The translations under genes were made by a program, and so were the position numbers. From an uncultured Flaviramulus sp. (GTDB lineage: Bacteria > Bacteroidota > Bacteroidia > Flavobacteriales > Flavobacteriaceae), in NCBI GenBank assembly GCA_947501105.1, contig CANMUP010000001.1, forward strand, positions 868,001 through 932,000: 64,000 nt of DNA. Reading direction: 5' to 3'. Within the stretch, counting starts at the first letter, position 1. Each line of letters starts with the position of its first letter. A model generated the notes under the pieces. That model worked only from the letters and a program-made list of their open reading frames with translations, did not search any database and was not told the DNA's origin. Positions 1 through 7,017 of this stretch are shown in pieces.

Positions 1-2
1 CT

Positions 3-866
3 GACGATACAAATAGGCCAGAAAGAGCAACTCCAGAAAAAAAGAGAATTATTATTTTTAGTCCACATCCAGATGATGATATGATTTCTATGGGTGGTAC
101 TTTAGACAGATTAGTAGAACAAGGACATGATGTGCATGTAGCTTACCAAACTTCTGGAAATATTGCAGTTTCAGATGAAGAAGCCTTAAAGTTTGCTGAA
201 ATATCTAAATTATTAAATGCGGATTCTGTTGAGCCTGAAAATATTATAAGCTTTTTAAAAAATAAAACTGAAAATAATATTGATTCCATTGAAGTTAGAA
301 AACTAAAAGGATTAATAAGACGAAGTGAGTCTCTTGCAGCTACTAGGTATTTAGGTGTTGACGATTCTAAAGTTCATTTTCTTGATTTGCCTTTTTACGA
401 AACAGGGACTGTTAAGAAAAATAATCTTTCAGATGATGACATAGATATTATGTGTAGCTTAATAGAGCATGTAAAACCACATCAAATATATGCTGCAGGC
501 GATTTAGCAGACCCACATGGAACTCACAAAATGTGTTTAGATAGTTTGTTTTTAGCATTAAAAAAAATAAAGCACAACAGTTATATGAATGATTGTTGGG
601 TGTGGTTGTATCGTGGTGCATGGCACGAATGGGAGCCTTATCAAATTGAAATGGCTGTACCTATGAGCCCGGATCAAGTACTTAAAAAGCGCCATGCTAT
701 TTTTTATCATCAATCTCAAAAAGATGGGGTTATGTTTCAAGGAGACGACTCTAGGGAATTTTGGGTGCGTGTTGAAGACAGAAATAGATTGACAGCAAAA
801 AAATATAATGATTTAGGATTAGCAGATTATGCAGCTATTGAAGCTTTTAAACGCTACCACTTTTAA
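3..866 (+). CDS. PIG-L deacetylase domain, C-terminal part of a NagB-type protein (5' truncated)
   Basis: The reading frame is open from the window edge and ends at 866, so only the C-terminal 287 residues are visible. They begin just before a PIG-L/LmbE signature, HPDDDMISMGGT (codons from about 66), where the HPDD residues bind the metal. A second typical motif, DPHGTH, follows further on. In Bacteroidota this domain is commonly fused behind a glucosamine-6-phosphate deaminase (NagB) domain in proteins of roughly 640-670 residues, which fits a domain starting this close to the cut. A stand-alone PIG-L deacetylase cannot be excluded. An ATG at 81 exists, but it lies inside the metal motif and would remove the HPDD residues, so it is not the start. 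The LacI regulator nearby fits a sugar-catabolic context. Confidence 0.8.
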   Translation, partial: DDTNRPERATPEKKRIIIFSPHPDDDMISMGGTLDRLVEQGHDVHVAYQTSGNIAVSDEEALKFAEISKLLNADSVEPENIISFLKNKTENNIDSIEVRKLKGLIRRSESLAATRYLGVDDSKVHFLDLPFYETGTVKKNNLSDDDIDIMCSLIEHVKPHQIYAAGDLADPHGTHKMCLDSLFLALKKIKHNSYMNDCWVWLYRGAWHEWEPYQIEMAVPMSPDQVLKKRHAIFYHQSQKDGVMFQGDDSREFWVRVEDRNRLTAKKYNDLGLADYAAIEAFKRYHF

Positions 867-878
867 TTAGTTGCATAA

Positions 879-1325
879 ATGAGAAAAACAGAAAAATTAA
901 TTTTAGGCATTATTTTAATTTTAACAGCATATAGTTGCTCAAATAAAAAAAATCTTAATTCAAACAATACTATAGAAGGCACATGGAAAATGGTATATGC
1001 AGAAATTAATGAAAATGATTCCTTAAAAATAAAAGATTTAAGCCATACTAGTTTTATAAAAATTATTAACGACAACCATTTTGCTTTTTTTAATCAAGAA
1101 AATAATAGTACGAATAATTTTTATGGAGGCGGAGGCAGATATACTTTAAATGGAAGCGACTATGTAGAAGTCTTGAATTACACGAGTGTTGAGGCAATAA
1201 AAAATCATGAGTTCCCATTTACAATTTTGATAAAAGGAGATACTTTAATTCAAACAGGGTTAGAGGAAGTTAAAGAAGCTGGAATAAAAAGAGAAATACT
1301 TGAAAAATATATAAGAATCAAATAA
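879..1325 (+). CDS. small lipoprotein, lipocalin-like
   Basis: This 148-residue protein has a lipoprotein signal peptide with lipobox AYSC (Cys20), so it should be anchored in a membrane. The mature part starts with an IEGTWKMVYAEI-type strand and later has a glycine-rich GGGGRYTL turn, which resembles the small lipocalin-like domains common in Bacteroidota lipoproteins. No catalytic motif is visible. It starts 12 bp after the PIG-L gene and is probably cotranscribed with it. The function is unknown; the lipocalin-like call rests on the general pattern only. Confidence 0.7.
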   Translation: MRKTEKLILGIILILTAYSCSNKKNLNSNNTIEGTWKMVYAEINENDSLKIKDLSHTSFIKIINDNHFAFFNQENNSTNNFYGGGGRYTLNGSDYVEVLNYTSVEAIKNHEFPFTILIKGDTLIQTGLEEVKEAGIKREILEKYIRIK

Positions 1326-1390
1326 TTGCTATACTGTTTAAAACCTATGTATATAGAAATTAGTCAAAAAATTATACTTAGTTTATAATT

Positions 1391-1447
1391 AATAGCTACG
1401 TTATGATCTCAATTATTTTAATAATAAGAGCTCGTAATGTAGCTATT
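1391..1447 (+). terminator. intrinsic terminator after the lipoprotein gene
   Basis: AATAGCTAC at 1391-1399 pairs with GTAGCTATT at 1439-1447. The stem extends inwards to about 1406/1432 with two G-U pairs and is followed by a T-rich stretch (TTTTAT). It lies 65 bp past the lipoprotein stop. The rest of the 1326-1576 gap shows no gene, only the promoter-like box before the LacI gene. Confidence 0.6.
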
Positions 1448-1531
1448 TTTTATGCTTACTATTCAAATTATTAACTCATTCTTTTTGTTTCTAGTTTCAA
1501 CAAATTCAAAGACAGCACATATTACATTATG

Positions 1532-1539
1532 TAATTTTG
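1532..1539 (+). promoter_or_regulatory. Bacteroidota -7 box upstream of the LacI gene
   Basis: TAATTTTG matches the Bacteroidota -7 consensus TAnnTTTG exactly and lies 38 bp before the LacI start codon, giving a leader of about 30 nt. No convincing -33 TTG is seen at the usual distance. Confidence 0.4.
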
Positions 1540-1576
1540 TAAATTGCATTTTTATAAAACAAACTTATAATATAGA

Positions 1577-2584
1577 ATGGTTACTTTAAAACAATTAGCA
1601 AAAGAGTTAAATGTTTCAATATCTACAGTCTCTAAAGCTTTAAATAATAGTGAGGAAATTGGAGAAGAAACAGTTAAGCGTGTTAAAGAACTAGCCGATT
1701 TATATAACTACAAACCAAATAAGGTAGCCTTAAGCTTAAAGCAAAACAGAACAAATACTATTGGAGTAATTATTCCCGATATTTTAAATCACTTTTTAGC
1801 AAAGGTTTTATTTGGAATTGAACGCGAAGCTACACAACATGGATATAATATAATTACTTGTATATCTAACGAATCTTTAGATAAAGAAAAGGAAAGCTTA
1901 CAATTATTAGCAAATGGAAGTGTAGATGGCTTTATTTTATGCGTTTCAGAAGAAACACAAATTAAAAATGAAATAGAACACTTTAAAAGAACAATTAAAC
2001 AAGGTTTACCAATAGTTATGTTTGATAGAGTGGCACACGATGTGTTGTGTGATAAAGTAATTGTTGACGATTTTGATGCGACTTATAGATCTACTAAAAA
2101 TTTGCTAGAAGAAAACAGAAAACAAATAGCGTTTATAAGTAATATTGATGATTTAAGTGTTGGTAAGTTAAGAGAACGAGGTTATAACAAAGCAGTTTTA
2201 GAAACTTCTAAACATAAGCCATTAGTTTTAAAGATTAAAAAAGAAGATAACTCTCAAGACAAAATAAAAGCCTTTATGGAGGAACATAAAGATATAGATG
2301 CGGTAATTGCTGCAGATAGCGCTTCTGGGGTTATTGCTATTAATGTAGCTATAAGTTTTGGTCTTAAAGTACCAAAAGAGATATCGGTAATAGGGTTTTC
2401 AAGTCAATCTGTATCCAATCATTCTATTCCAAGGCTAACAACAATAAGGCAACATGCTAAAGAAATTGGAGCTAATGCTGCACAAATGCTTATAAAGAGA
2501 TTACAGAAAATATCTGATCAACAGCTTGATTTTAAGACCAAAATAGTTAAAACAAGCTTAGTTAAAAATGGTTCCACTTTATGA
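1577..2584 (+). CDS. LacI-family transcriptional regulator
   Basis: The 335-residue protein has the classical LacI layout. Residues 1-50 form the helix-turn-helix and hinge (TLKQLAKELNVSISTVSKAL, then YNYKPNKVALSLK), and residues 60-330 form a periplasmic-binding-protein-like effector domain (TNTIGVIIPD, DGFILC, ISVIGFS, LTTIRQ). Length and start are normal for the family. It probably represses or activates a sugar-uptake or amino-sugar gene set; the PIG-L/NagB-type gene 700 bp upstream is a candidate target, but the effector cannot be read from sequence. The intergenic region behind it carries direct repeats (2623-2657) that could be operators. Confidence 0.93.
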   Translation: MVTLKQLAKELNVSISTVSKALNNSEEIGEETVKRVKELADLYNYKPNKVALSLKQNRTNTIGVIIPDILNHFLAKVLFGIEREATQHGYNIITCISNESLDKEKESLQLLANGSVDGFILCVSEETQIKNEIEHFKRTIKQGLPIVMFDRVAHDVLCDKVIVDDFDATYRSTKNLLEENRKQIAFISNIDDLSVGKLRERGYNKAVLETSKHKPLVLKIKKEDNSQDKIKAFMEEHKDIDAVIAADSASGVIAINVAISFGLKVPKEISVIGFSSQSVSNHSIPRLTTIRQHAKEIGANAAQMLIKRLQKISDQQLDFKTKIVKTSLVKNGSTL

Positions 2585-2622
2585 GTTCTTAACAGCTAAT
2601 TGTTAATAAGATTGATAATAAA

Positions 2623-2657
2623 ATACACTTTATCGATAAAATCATACACTTTATCGA
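2623..2657. repeat. direct repeat ATACACTTTATCGA, 21-bp period
   Basis: ATACACTTTATCGA occurs at about 2623-2636 (first base A, then identical) and at 2644-2657, exactly 21 bp apart or two helical turns. The first copy runs into the palindrome TTTATCGATAAA (2629-2640). The location, 40 bp behind the LacI gene and 290 bp before the next gene, fits an operator pair for a DNA-binding dimer, but the binding protein is unknown. Confidence 0.45.
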
Positions 2658-2721
2658 GTTTATTTCTAATACTGAACCCGATTAACATACATTAGCAGTT
2701 CTTAATAAGCACCCAAATCAA

Positions 2722-2853
2722 TTCCCCTCAGCTATTTAAGATTTACTAATCCATTTTTTTGACTTTATAGTCATTTTTCCCTCATAGTATATTAAAAAAT
2801 CTATATGCTTTTTTATGCATTCGATTTTAAGTTAATTATCCATTTTTCCCTCA
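2722..2853. repeat. three TTYCCCTCA repeats in a 361-bp intergenic region
   Basis: The gap 2585-2945 has no long open frame. It holds TTCCCCTCA at 2722-2730 and a longer repeat, CATTTTTCCCTCAT, at 2772-2785 and 2841-2854. These lie 90-220 bp before the small lipoprotein of the signalling cassette. Related CCCTCA words also stand at about 5918 and at 58678, before the STAS gene. They are candidate binding sites for the LuxR-type regulator encoded at 5063, by position only. Confidence 0.4.
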
Positions 2854-2945
2854 TCAAAGATTTTGATTTCAAAGTCTTCGATAACATTTTTGAATTTTAA
2901 AAAATAAATAGAGAAAAATAGTATTAACCTTAAATCGAAATAATT

Positions 2946-3092
2946 ATGAAAGCCCTAAAAATTACTTTATTACTTGCGTTATTTGTAACAGTATTATCTT
3001 CTTGTACTAAACAAGACTTAAACGAAGATGACGTGTTAACTGCACCAGAAGCTGAGGAAACTTTATTCACAGGAGGTAGTGGTCAAGACTAA
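2946..3092 (+). CDS. 48-residue lipoprotein, possible signalling peptide
   Basis: ATG at 2946 opens a 48-codon frame that ends at 3092. Residues 1-19 are a hydrophobic signal peptide and LSSC gives a lipobox with Cys20. The mature part is about 29 residues, strongly acidic (DLNEDDVL, PEAEE) and ends in TGGSGQD. A terminator-like palindrome follows 14 bp after the stop, and the gene lies directly upstream of a TPR histidine kinase and its response regulator. The compact gene, clear lipobox and dedicated terminator argue that it is real. Its role is not known; a ligand or accessory peptide of the kinase is a hypothesis from position alone. Confidence 0.75.
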   Translation: MKALKITLLLALFVTVLSSCTKQDLNEDDVLTAPEAEETLFTGGSGQD

Positions 3093-3105
3093 GAATTTTT
3101 GAAAA

Positions 3106-3151
3106 ATATATAAAAGCCCTAATACTAATTAGTATTAGGGCTTTTATATAT
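3106..3151. terminator. 46-bp perfect palindrome, terminator
   Basis: Bases 3106-3128 are the exact reverse complement of 3129-3151, with GCCCTAATACT in each arm and A/T-rich outer arms, so the RNA could form a hairpin of about 20 bp ending in UUUUAUAU. It stands between the 48-residue lipoprotein and the kinase gene, so it should separate an abundant short transcript from the downstream pair. Confidence 0.7.
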
Positions 3152-3189
3152 AGAACGATTAGCTAAGAATTAAAAAATTATAAATACAT

Positions 3190-5052
3190 TTGGGTATAAA
3201 GAAAATAACCCTCATTGTATTGAAATACCATATATTTTTTATTTTCATATTTTTTTGGTTAGGTAAATCGCATTCGCAAACACATAAAAATTTGCATAAG
3301 ATTGATTCCATAAAAAATTATTTGTCTAATTCTAAGCTTACTGATTCTGTCTCTATTGCTAATGAGCATTATAAGATTGGAGAATTGTATAGGCATTCAC
3401 TTATGAGTGATAGTTCTTATTTCTATTTTCATAAAGCAGAAAAAGTTTTTAGAAGGCTTAATTATAACTATCAAACAGCTATAACATTATATGGAATTGC
3501 GGTTTGCCAAACATATGATAAGGATTATACAGGTAGTGAAGTTACATCGATTGAAGCGTTAACTCTTTTAGAAGGATTAAAAGAAAACAATGATGTTAAT
3601 AAGTATAAGGCTTTTATATTTAATAACTTAGGAATTGTTTTTGATGAGCTAGAAGAGTATAGTGAAGCAATTAATTATTTAGAAAAATCTCTAGCATTAA
3701 AAAGGAAACTTAAAGGAGATTTTGAAAGAAGCATGGGTTTAACGCTAAATAATATGCTTAAAGTTTATAGACGTTCTGGTGAATATGATTTGGCTATAGA
3801 AAAGTATAATGAGATTTTCTCTAATAAAGAGCTAATAATTAATCATCCAGATGTTCATGTTTTAGCTTTAGGTAATTATGCAAACACCTTGTATCTATCT
3901 AAACAAACAGAACAGCTTCCTGGTTTGTATTTAAAAGCTTTAAGGATTTGTGATAGTATTAACGATAGTTATAATTCAATTATAATTCATCAACATTTAG
4001 CAGAGTATTATAATAATGAAAACAATAAAGACTCAGCGAAGTATTATGCTTATAAAGCTAAAAATATTTCTGAACAGTATAATAATGATGATTTACTAAA
4101 ATCGTTGTTGCTGCTTTCAAAAATAGAAGAAGGTAATATAGCCGCTAACCATTTAAAAGAATATGTAAAACTTAGTGATAGTTTGCACAAAAGTGAAAGA
4201 GATAAACGAGATAAGTTTGCCAGAATAAGGTTTGAAACAAATCAAATTGAACAAGAAAACGTTAGAATAGCTCGAGAACGGATGTGGCTTTTTATTATTG
4301 CAGTAACATTAATAATAACGTCATTTTTACTTTATTTAGTTATTACTCAAAGAAATAAAAACAAAGAATTAAAATTTATACAGCAACAACAAGAAACAAA
4401 CGAAGAAATTTATAACCTAATGCTTTCGCAACAAGATAATATAGAAGAAGCAAGAACCTTAGAAAAGAAACGTATTTCTGAAGAATTGCATGATGGTGTA
4501 TTAGGACGATTGTTTGGTACACGTTTAAGTTTAGATAGTTTAAACATGGGTACCAATGCAGAAGCTATTAACACTAGAAGCCAATATATTTCGGAGCTTA
4601 AAACTATTGAGGATGATATTAGGAAAGTATCTCATGAATTAAATACCGATTTTGTTTCTGGATCTGGTTTTATCGATATTATAGAAGCGTTAGTAGAAAC
4701 TCAAACAAAGGCCTACGGATTTAATTATGAGCTAAATCATGATGATCATATTAATTGGGAAGAAGCTACAAATAAAACTAAAATTCACATTTACAGAATA
4801 ATACAAGAATCGCTGCAAAATATTTATAAACATGCTAATGCTACACTTGTAAAAATTAGTTTTCAAGTTGAAAATAACGTATTTTGCTTAATGATTAATG
4901 ACGATGGTTCTGGCTTTGATGTAAATAAAGCTAAAAGAGGAATTGGGTTAAAAAACATTAACTCTAGAGTTGAAGAAATTAAAGGAGACCTAGCCATAAA
5001 CTCAGAAGTTGATCAAGGCACAACCATAACAATAAAAGTTAGAACAGATTAA
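3190..5052 (+). CDS. TPR-containing NarL/DegS-type sensor histidine kinase
   Basis: The 620-residue protein has a signal sequence (to about residue 30), periplasmic TPR repeats (about 60-330), one membrane segment (about 365-388), a cytoplasmic coiled coil, a HisKA_3 dimerisation domain (EKKRISEELHDG, phospho-acceptor His434) and a HATPase_c domain (IIQESLQNIYKHANA; DDGSGFD; GIGLKNI). The start is TTG at 3190: an in-frame stop lies at 3181-3183 and no ATG occurs before the signal sequence. The response regulator follows after 10 bp. Periplasmic TPR sensors of this type are common in Bacteroidota; the ligand is unknown, but the small lipoprotein upstream is a candidate partner. Confidence 0.92.
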   Translation: MGIKKITLIVLKYHIFFIFIFFWLGKSHSQTHKNLHKIDSIKNYLSNSKLTDSVSIANEHYKIGELYRHSLMSDSSYFYFHKAEKVFRRLNYNYQTAITLYGIAVCQTYDKDYTGSEVTSIEALTLLEGLKENNDVNKYKAFIFNNLGIVFDELEEYSEAINYLEKSLALKRKLKGDFERSMGLTLNNMLKVYRRSGEYDLAIEKYNEIFSNKELIINHPDVHVLALGNYANTLYLSKQTEQLPGLYLKALRICDSINDSYNSIIIHQHLAEYYNNENNKDSAKYYAYKAKNISEQYNNDDLLKSLLLLSKIEEGNIAANHLKEYVKLSDSLHKSERDKRDKFARIRFETNQIEQENVRIARERMWLFIIAVTLIITSFLLYLVITQRNKNKELKFIQQQQETNEEIYNLMLSQQDNIEEARTLEKKRISEELHDGVLGRLFGTRLSLDSLNMGTNAEAINTRSQYISELKTIEDDIRKVSHELNTDFVSGSGFIDIIEALVETQTKAYGFNYELNHDDHINWEEATNKTKIHIYRIIQESLQNIYKHANATLVKISFQVENNVFCLMINDDGSGFDVNKAKRGIGLKNINSRVEEIKGDLAINSEVDQGTTITIKVRTD

Positions 5053-5062
5053 TTATAATTGA

Positions 5063-5737
5063 ATGACAGAACATATTAAAATATTAATGATAGATGACCA
5101 CCCAATGATTATTGAAGGGTATCAAAACACATTATTATTTTCTAAAAAAGAAAGTCAAGAATTATCGATAGACATAGCTAATAATTGTGATGAAGCTATT
5201 GCTTTTATGAATAAGTCTGTTGAAAATAATACGCCCTATAATGTATTATTTGTAGATATTAGTTTACCACCATCAACAGATGGGTTAATGCAATCTGGAG
5301 AAGACTTAGCAGAACATGCACGCCATATTTTACCAGATGCTAAAATTATAATATTAACTATGTTTAACGAATCTTTTCGTATACATAACATTATTAAAAC
5401 CATTGACCCAGAAGGATTCTTAATTAAAAGCGATTTAACATCTAGCGAGTTGGCAAGTGCGTTTCAAGCTGTGCTTAATAACCCGCCTTTTTACAGCGGT
5501 ACAGTAAATAGTCATATAAGAAAAACAATTACTAGTGATATTGTAATCGATGATAAAAACAGAAAGATACTTCACTTATTATCTCAAGGCGTAAAAACTA
5601 AAAACCTTGCAACACATTTAGACATTTCTTTAAGTGCTGTTGAAAAAAGAAAGAAACAACTTAAAGAGTTATTTTCTGTTCAAGATGGGCAAGATGAGAC
5701 CTTGTTAAAGGAAGCAAGAGACAAAGGTTTTGTGTAA
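5063..5737 (+). CDS. LuxR/NarL-type response regulator
   Basis: This 224-residue protein has an N-terminal receiver domain (ILMIDDHP acidic pair near residue 10; VLFVDISLPP with the phospho-acceptor Asp) and a C-terminal helix-turn-helix (residues about 165-205: LLSQGVKTKNLATHLDISLSAVEKRKKQL). The receiver carries a short insertion (PSTDGLMQSGEDLA) after the Asp loop, which is common in regulators paired with TPR kinases. It lies 10 bp behind the kinase and is surely its partner. The C-terminal DNA-binding half is more diverged than in typical NarL proteins. CCCTCA repeats at 2722-2853 are possible targets. Confidence 0.9.
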   Translation: MTEHIKILMIDDHPMIIEGYQNTLLFSKKESQELSIDIANNCDEAIAFMNKSVENNTPYNVLFVDISLPPSTDGLMQSGEDLAEHARHILPDAKIIILTMFNESFRIHNIIKTIDPEGFLIKSDLTSSELASAFQAVLNNPPFYSGTVNSHIRKTITSDIVIDDKNRKILHLLSQGVKTKNLATHLDISLSAVEKRKKQLKELFSVQDGQDETLLKEARDKGFV

Positions 5738-5831
5738 AAAGATAACAAAACCATTAACATTTGTTAAATTTTTCACTATTTCGCTTTTTTTCGAATCTCG
5801 AAACCCTTACTATATCTCAATTCTACAATTT

Positions 5832-5855
5832 AACCGTAAAGGAGTTACGGTTTTT
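5832..5855 (+). terminator. intrinsic terminator after the response regulator
   Basis: AACCGTAA (5832-5839), loop AGGAG, TTACGGTT (5845-5852), then TTT. It is an 8-bp stem with a U tract, 95 bp after the regulator stop. No convincing gene lies in 5738-6009. Confidence 0.6.
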
Positions 5856-5953
5856 CCACAGTTCAAAGCCGTTTGTTATATCTATATTTGTAATATCAAC
5901 ACTTCAAATTAATTAATCCCTCAATTTTTTTGTTGATAATAGCAATTTACAAT

Positions 5954-5993
5954 AACCCTGTGGAGGTGAGAGACCCACAGGGTTCTTCTATTT
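5954..5993. terminator. hairpin between convergent genes
   Basis: AACCCTGTGG (5954-5963) pairs perfectly with CCACAGGGTT (5975-5984) across an 11-nt loop; CTTCTATTTT follows. It stands between the convergent response regulator and DUF456 gene and could stop transcription from either side. Confidence 0.55.
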
Positions 5994-6009
5994 TGAATAT
6001 TTTGTTATT

Positions 6010-6513
6010 TTAAAATACAAAAAGAGCATTTTTATAATCCCATAAAATACCAATAAATAAGCCTAGGTAAATTACAGCGACAATAAATTTTATAAAAGCT
6101 GAGGTTAAAAAGCCAATAAAAGAACCAAATGCAGCTTTAATTGCAGTTTTAGAATCTGCGTTATTTAATAATTCTCCAACAAGTGCTCCCACAAAAGGAC
6201 CAATAATGATTCCACCAGGAATAGGGGCAATCAATCCAACTATTAAACCAATTGTTGTACCAATCATGCCATACCTTGTACCTCCAAAACGTTTTGTTCC
6301 AATGGCTGGTATAATGTAATCCAATATCCAAATAAAAATAGCTATAACTAGTGTTATAATAATAAATGACATATCCATAGGAATGGCGTCTGTAAAATGA
6401 AGAATTAATAATCCTACCCAACTTGTTAATGGTCCAGGTAATACAGGTAGAAAACTGCCTATAATTCCTAAAACAATAAATAAGGCAGAAATTATAATTA
6501 AAATAATATCCAT
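6010..6513 (-). CDS. DUF456 family membrane protein
   Basis: The 167-residue protein is almost entirely hydrophobic, with about five membrane segments. It has the glycine-rich motifs of DUF456 proteins: LGIIGSFLPVLPGPL near the N-terminus, GTRYGMIGTTIGLIVG and APIPGGIIIGPFVGALVGEL in the middle. The biochemical role of the family is unknown. It is transcribed away from the blaI-like gene, and the strong palindrome at 6573-6606 lies between them, so it may share that control. Confidence 0.85.
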   Translation of the reverse strand: MDIILIIISALFIVLGIIGSFLPVLPGPLTSWVGLLILHFTDAIPMDMSFIIITLVIAIFIWILDYIIPAIGTKRFGGTRYGMIGTTIGLIVGLIAPIPGGIIIGPFVGALVGELLNNADSKTAIKAAFGSFIGFLTSAFIKFIVAVIYLGLFIGILWDYKNALFVF

Positions 6514-6572
6514 AAAAGTGTTTAAATGTTTTAAAGTATGACGTTAAATTAAATAAGTTGTTACATTTATTG

Positions 6573-6606
6573 AACTAAAAAATTAGTTAAAACTAATTTT
6601 TTAGTT
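6573..6606. promoter_or_regulatory. BlaI-type operator 1 (34-bp inverted repeat)
   Basis: AACTAAAAAATTAGTT (6573-6588) is the exact reverse complement of 6591-6606, with a 2-bp spacer. It directly precedes the promoter box at 6606 of the BlaI/M56 operon and shares the half-site AACTAA with the second palindrome at 6617-6632. Autoregulation by a BlaI/MecI-type repressor is the expected logic. Confidence 0.65.
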
Positions 6607-6613
6607 ATATTTG
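6606..6613 (+). promoter_or_regulatory. -7 box of the blaI/M56 operon
   Basis: TATATTTG is a perfect TAnnTTTG box. It lies between the two operator palindromes (6573-6606 and 6617-6632), so bound repressor would cover the polymerase site. The expected start of transcription is near 6620, 35 nt before the start codon. Confidence 0.55.
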
Positions 6614-6616
6614 TCA

Positions 6617-6632
6617 AACTAAATGTTTAGTT
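6617..6632. promoter_or_regulatory. BlaI-type operator 2
   Basis: AACTAAA (6617-6623) and TTTAGTT (6626-6632) form an inverted repeat around the expected transcription start and repeat the half-site of operator 1. Confidence 0.55.
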
Positions 6633-6654
6633 GAATAAAATAATCTCAATTAAA

Positions 6655-7017
6655 ATGAAACAACTTACTAAAGCTGAGGAAGAAATAATGCAAATACTAT
6701 GGCAGCTTAAAAAAGCCAATGTAAAAGCTATAATAGAAGAGTTTTCTGAACCTAAACCAGCATACAACACGGTATCTACAATTGTAAGGATTTTAGAAAG
6801 TAAAGGTTTTGTAGATTACGAAAAACAAGGAAAAGGACATGTGTATTTTCCGTTAGTACAACAGCAAGAATATAGTAATCAATCTATTAATAAGTTGGTA
6901 GATAATTATTTTCAAGGGTCTTTTAAAAGTATGGTATCATTCTTTATGAAGAAAAATGATATTAATTTAAACGAGCTCGAGTCGGTTTTAAAAGAAATCA
7001 ATAAAAAAGAGAAATAA
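6655..7017 (+). CDS. BlaI/MecI/CopY-family repressor
   Basis: The 120-residue protein starts MKQLTKAEEEIMQILWQLKKA and has the winged-helix features of the BlaI family (KPAYNTVSTIVRILESKGFVDYEKQGKGHVYFPLV), followed by a C-terminal dimerisation helix. I chose ATG 6655; an upstream in-frame TTG at 6631 would lie inside operator 2. Its stop overlaps the next ATG by one base, so the repressor and the M56 antirepressor are translationally coupled. This is the standard pair in which the M56 membrane protease inactivates the repressor. The true target genes besides the operon are unknown. Confidence 0.92.
   Translation: MKQLTKAEEEIMQILWQLKKANVKAIIEEFSEPKPAYNTVSTIVRILESKGFVDYEKQGKGHVYFPLVQQQEYSNQSINKLVDNYFQGSFKSMVSFFMKKNDINLNELESVLKEINKKEK

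Noticed and set aside
5730-5912. 60-codon open frame after the response regulator
   Set aside because: It overlaps the regulator end, contains the terminator at 5832-5855 and has no protein-like features.
5916-5922. CCCTCA word after the response regulator as another binding site
   Set aside because: It is a six-base match only, between convergent genes, so it was not counted as a site.
6631-6654. TTG start for the BlaI-type gene
   Set aside because: It lies inside operator 2 and the ATG at 6655 gives the normal BlaI N-terminus.
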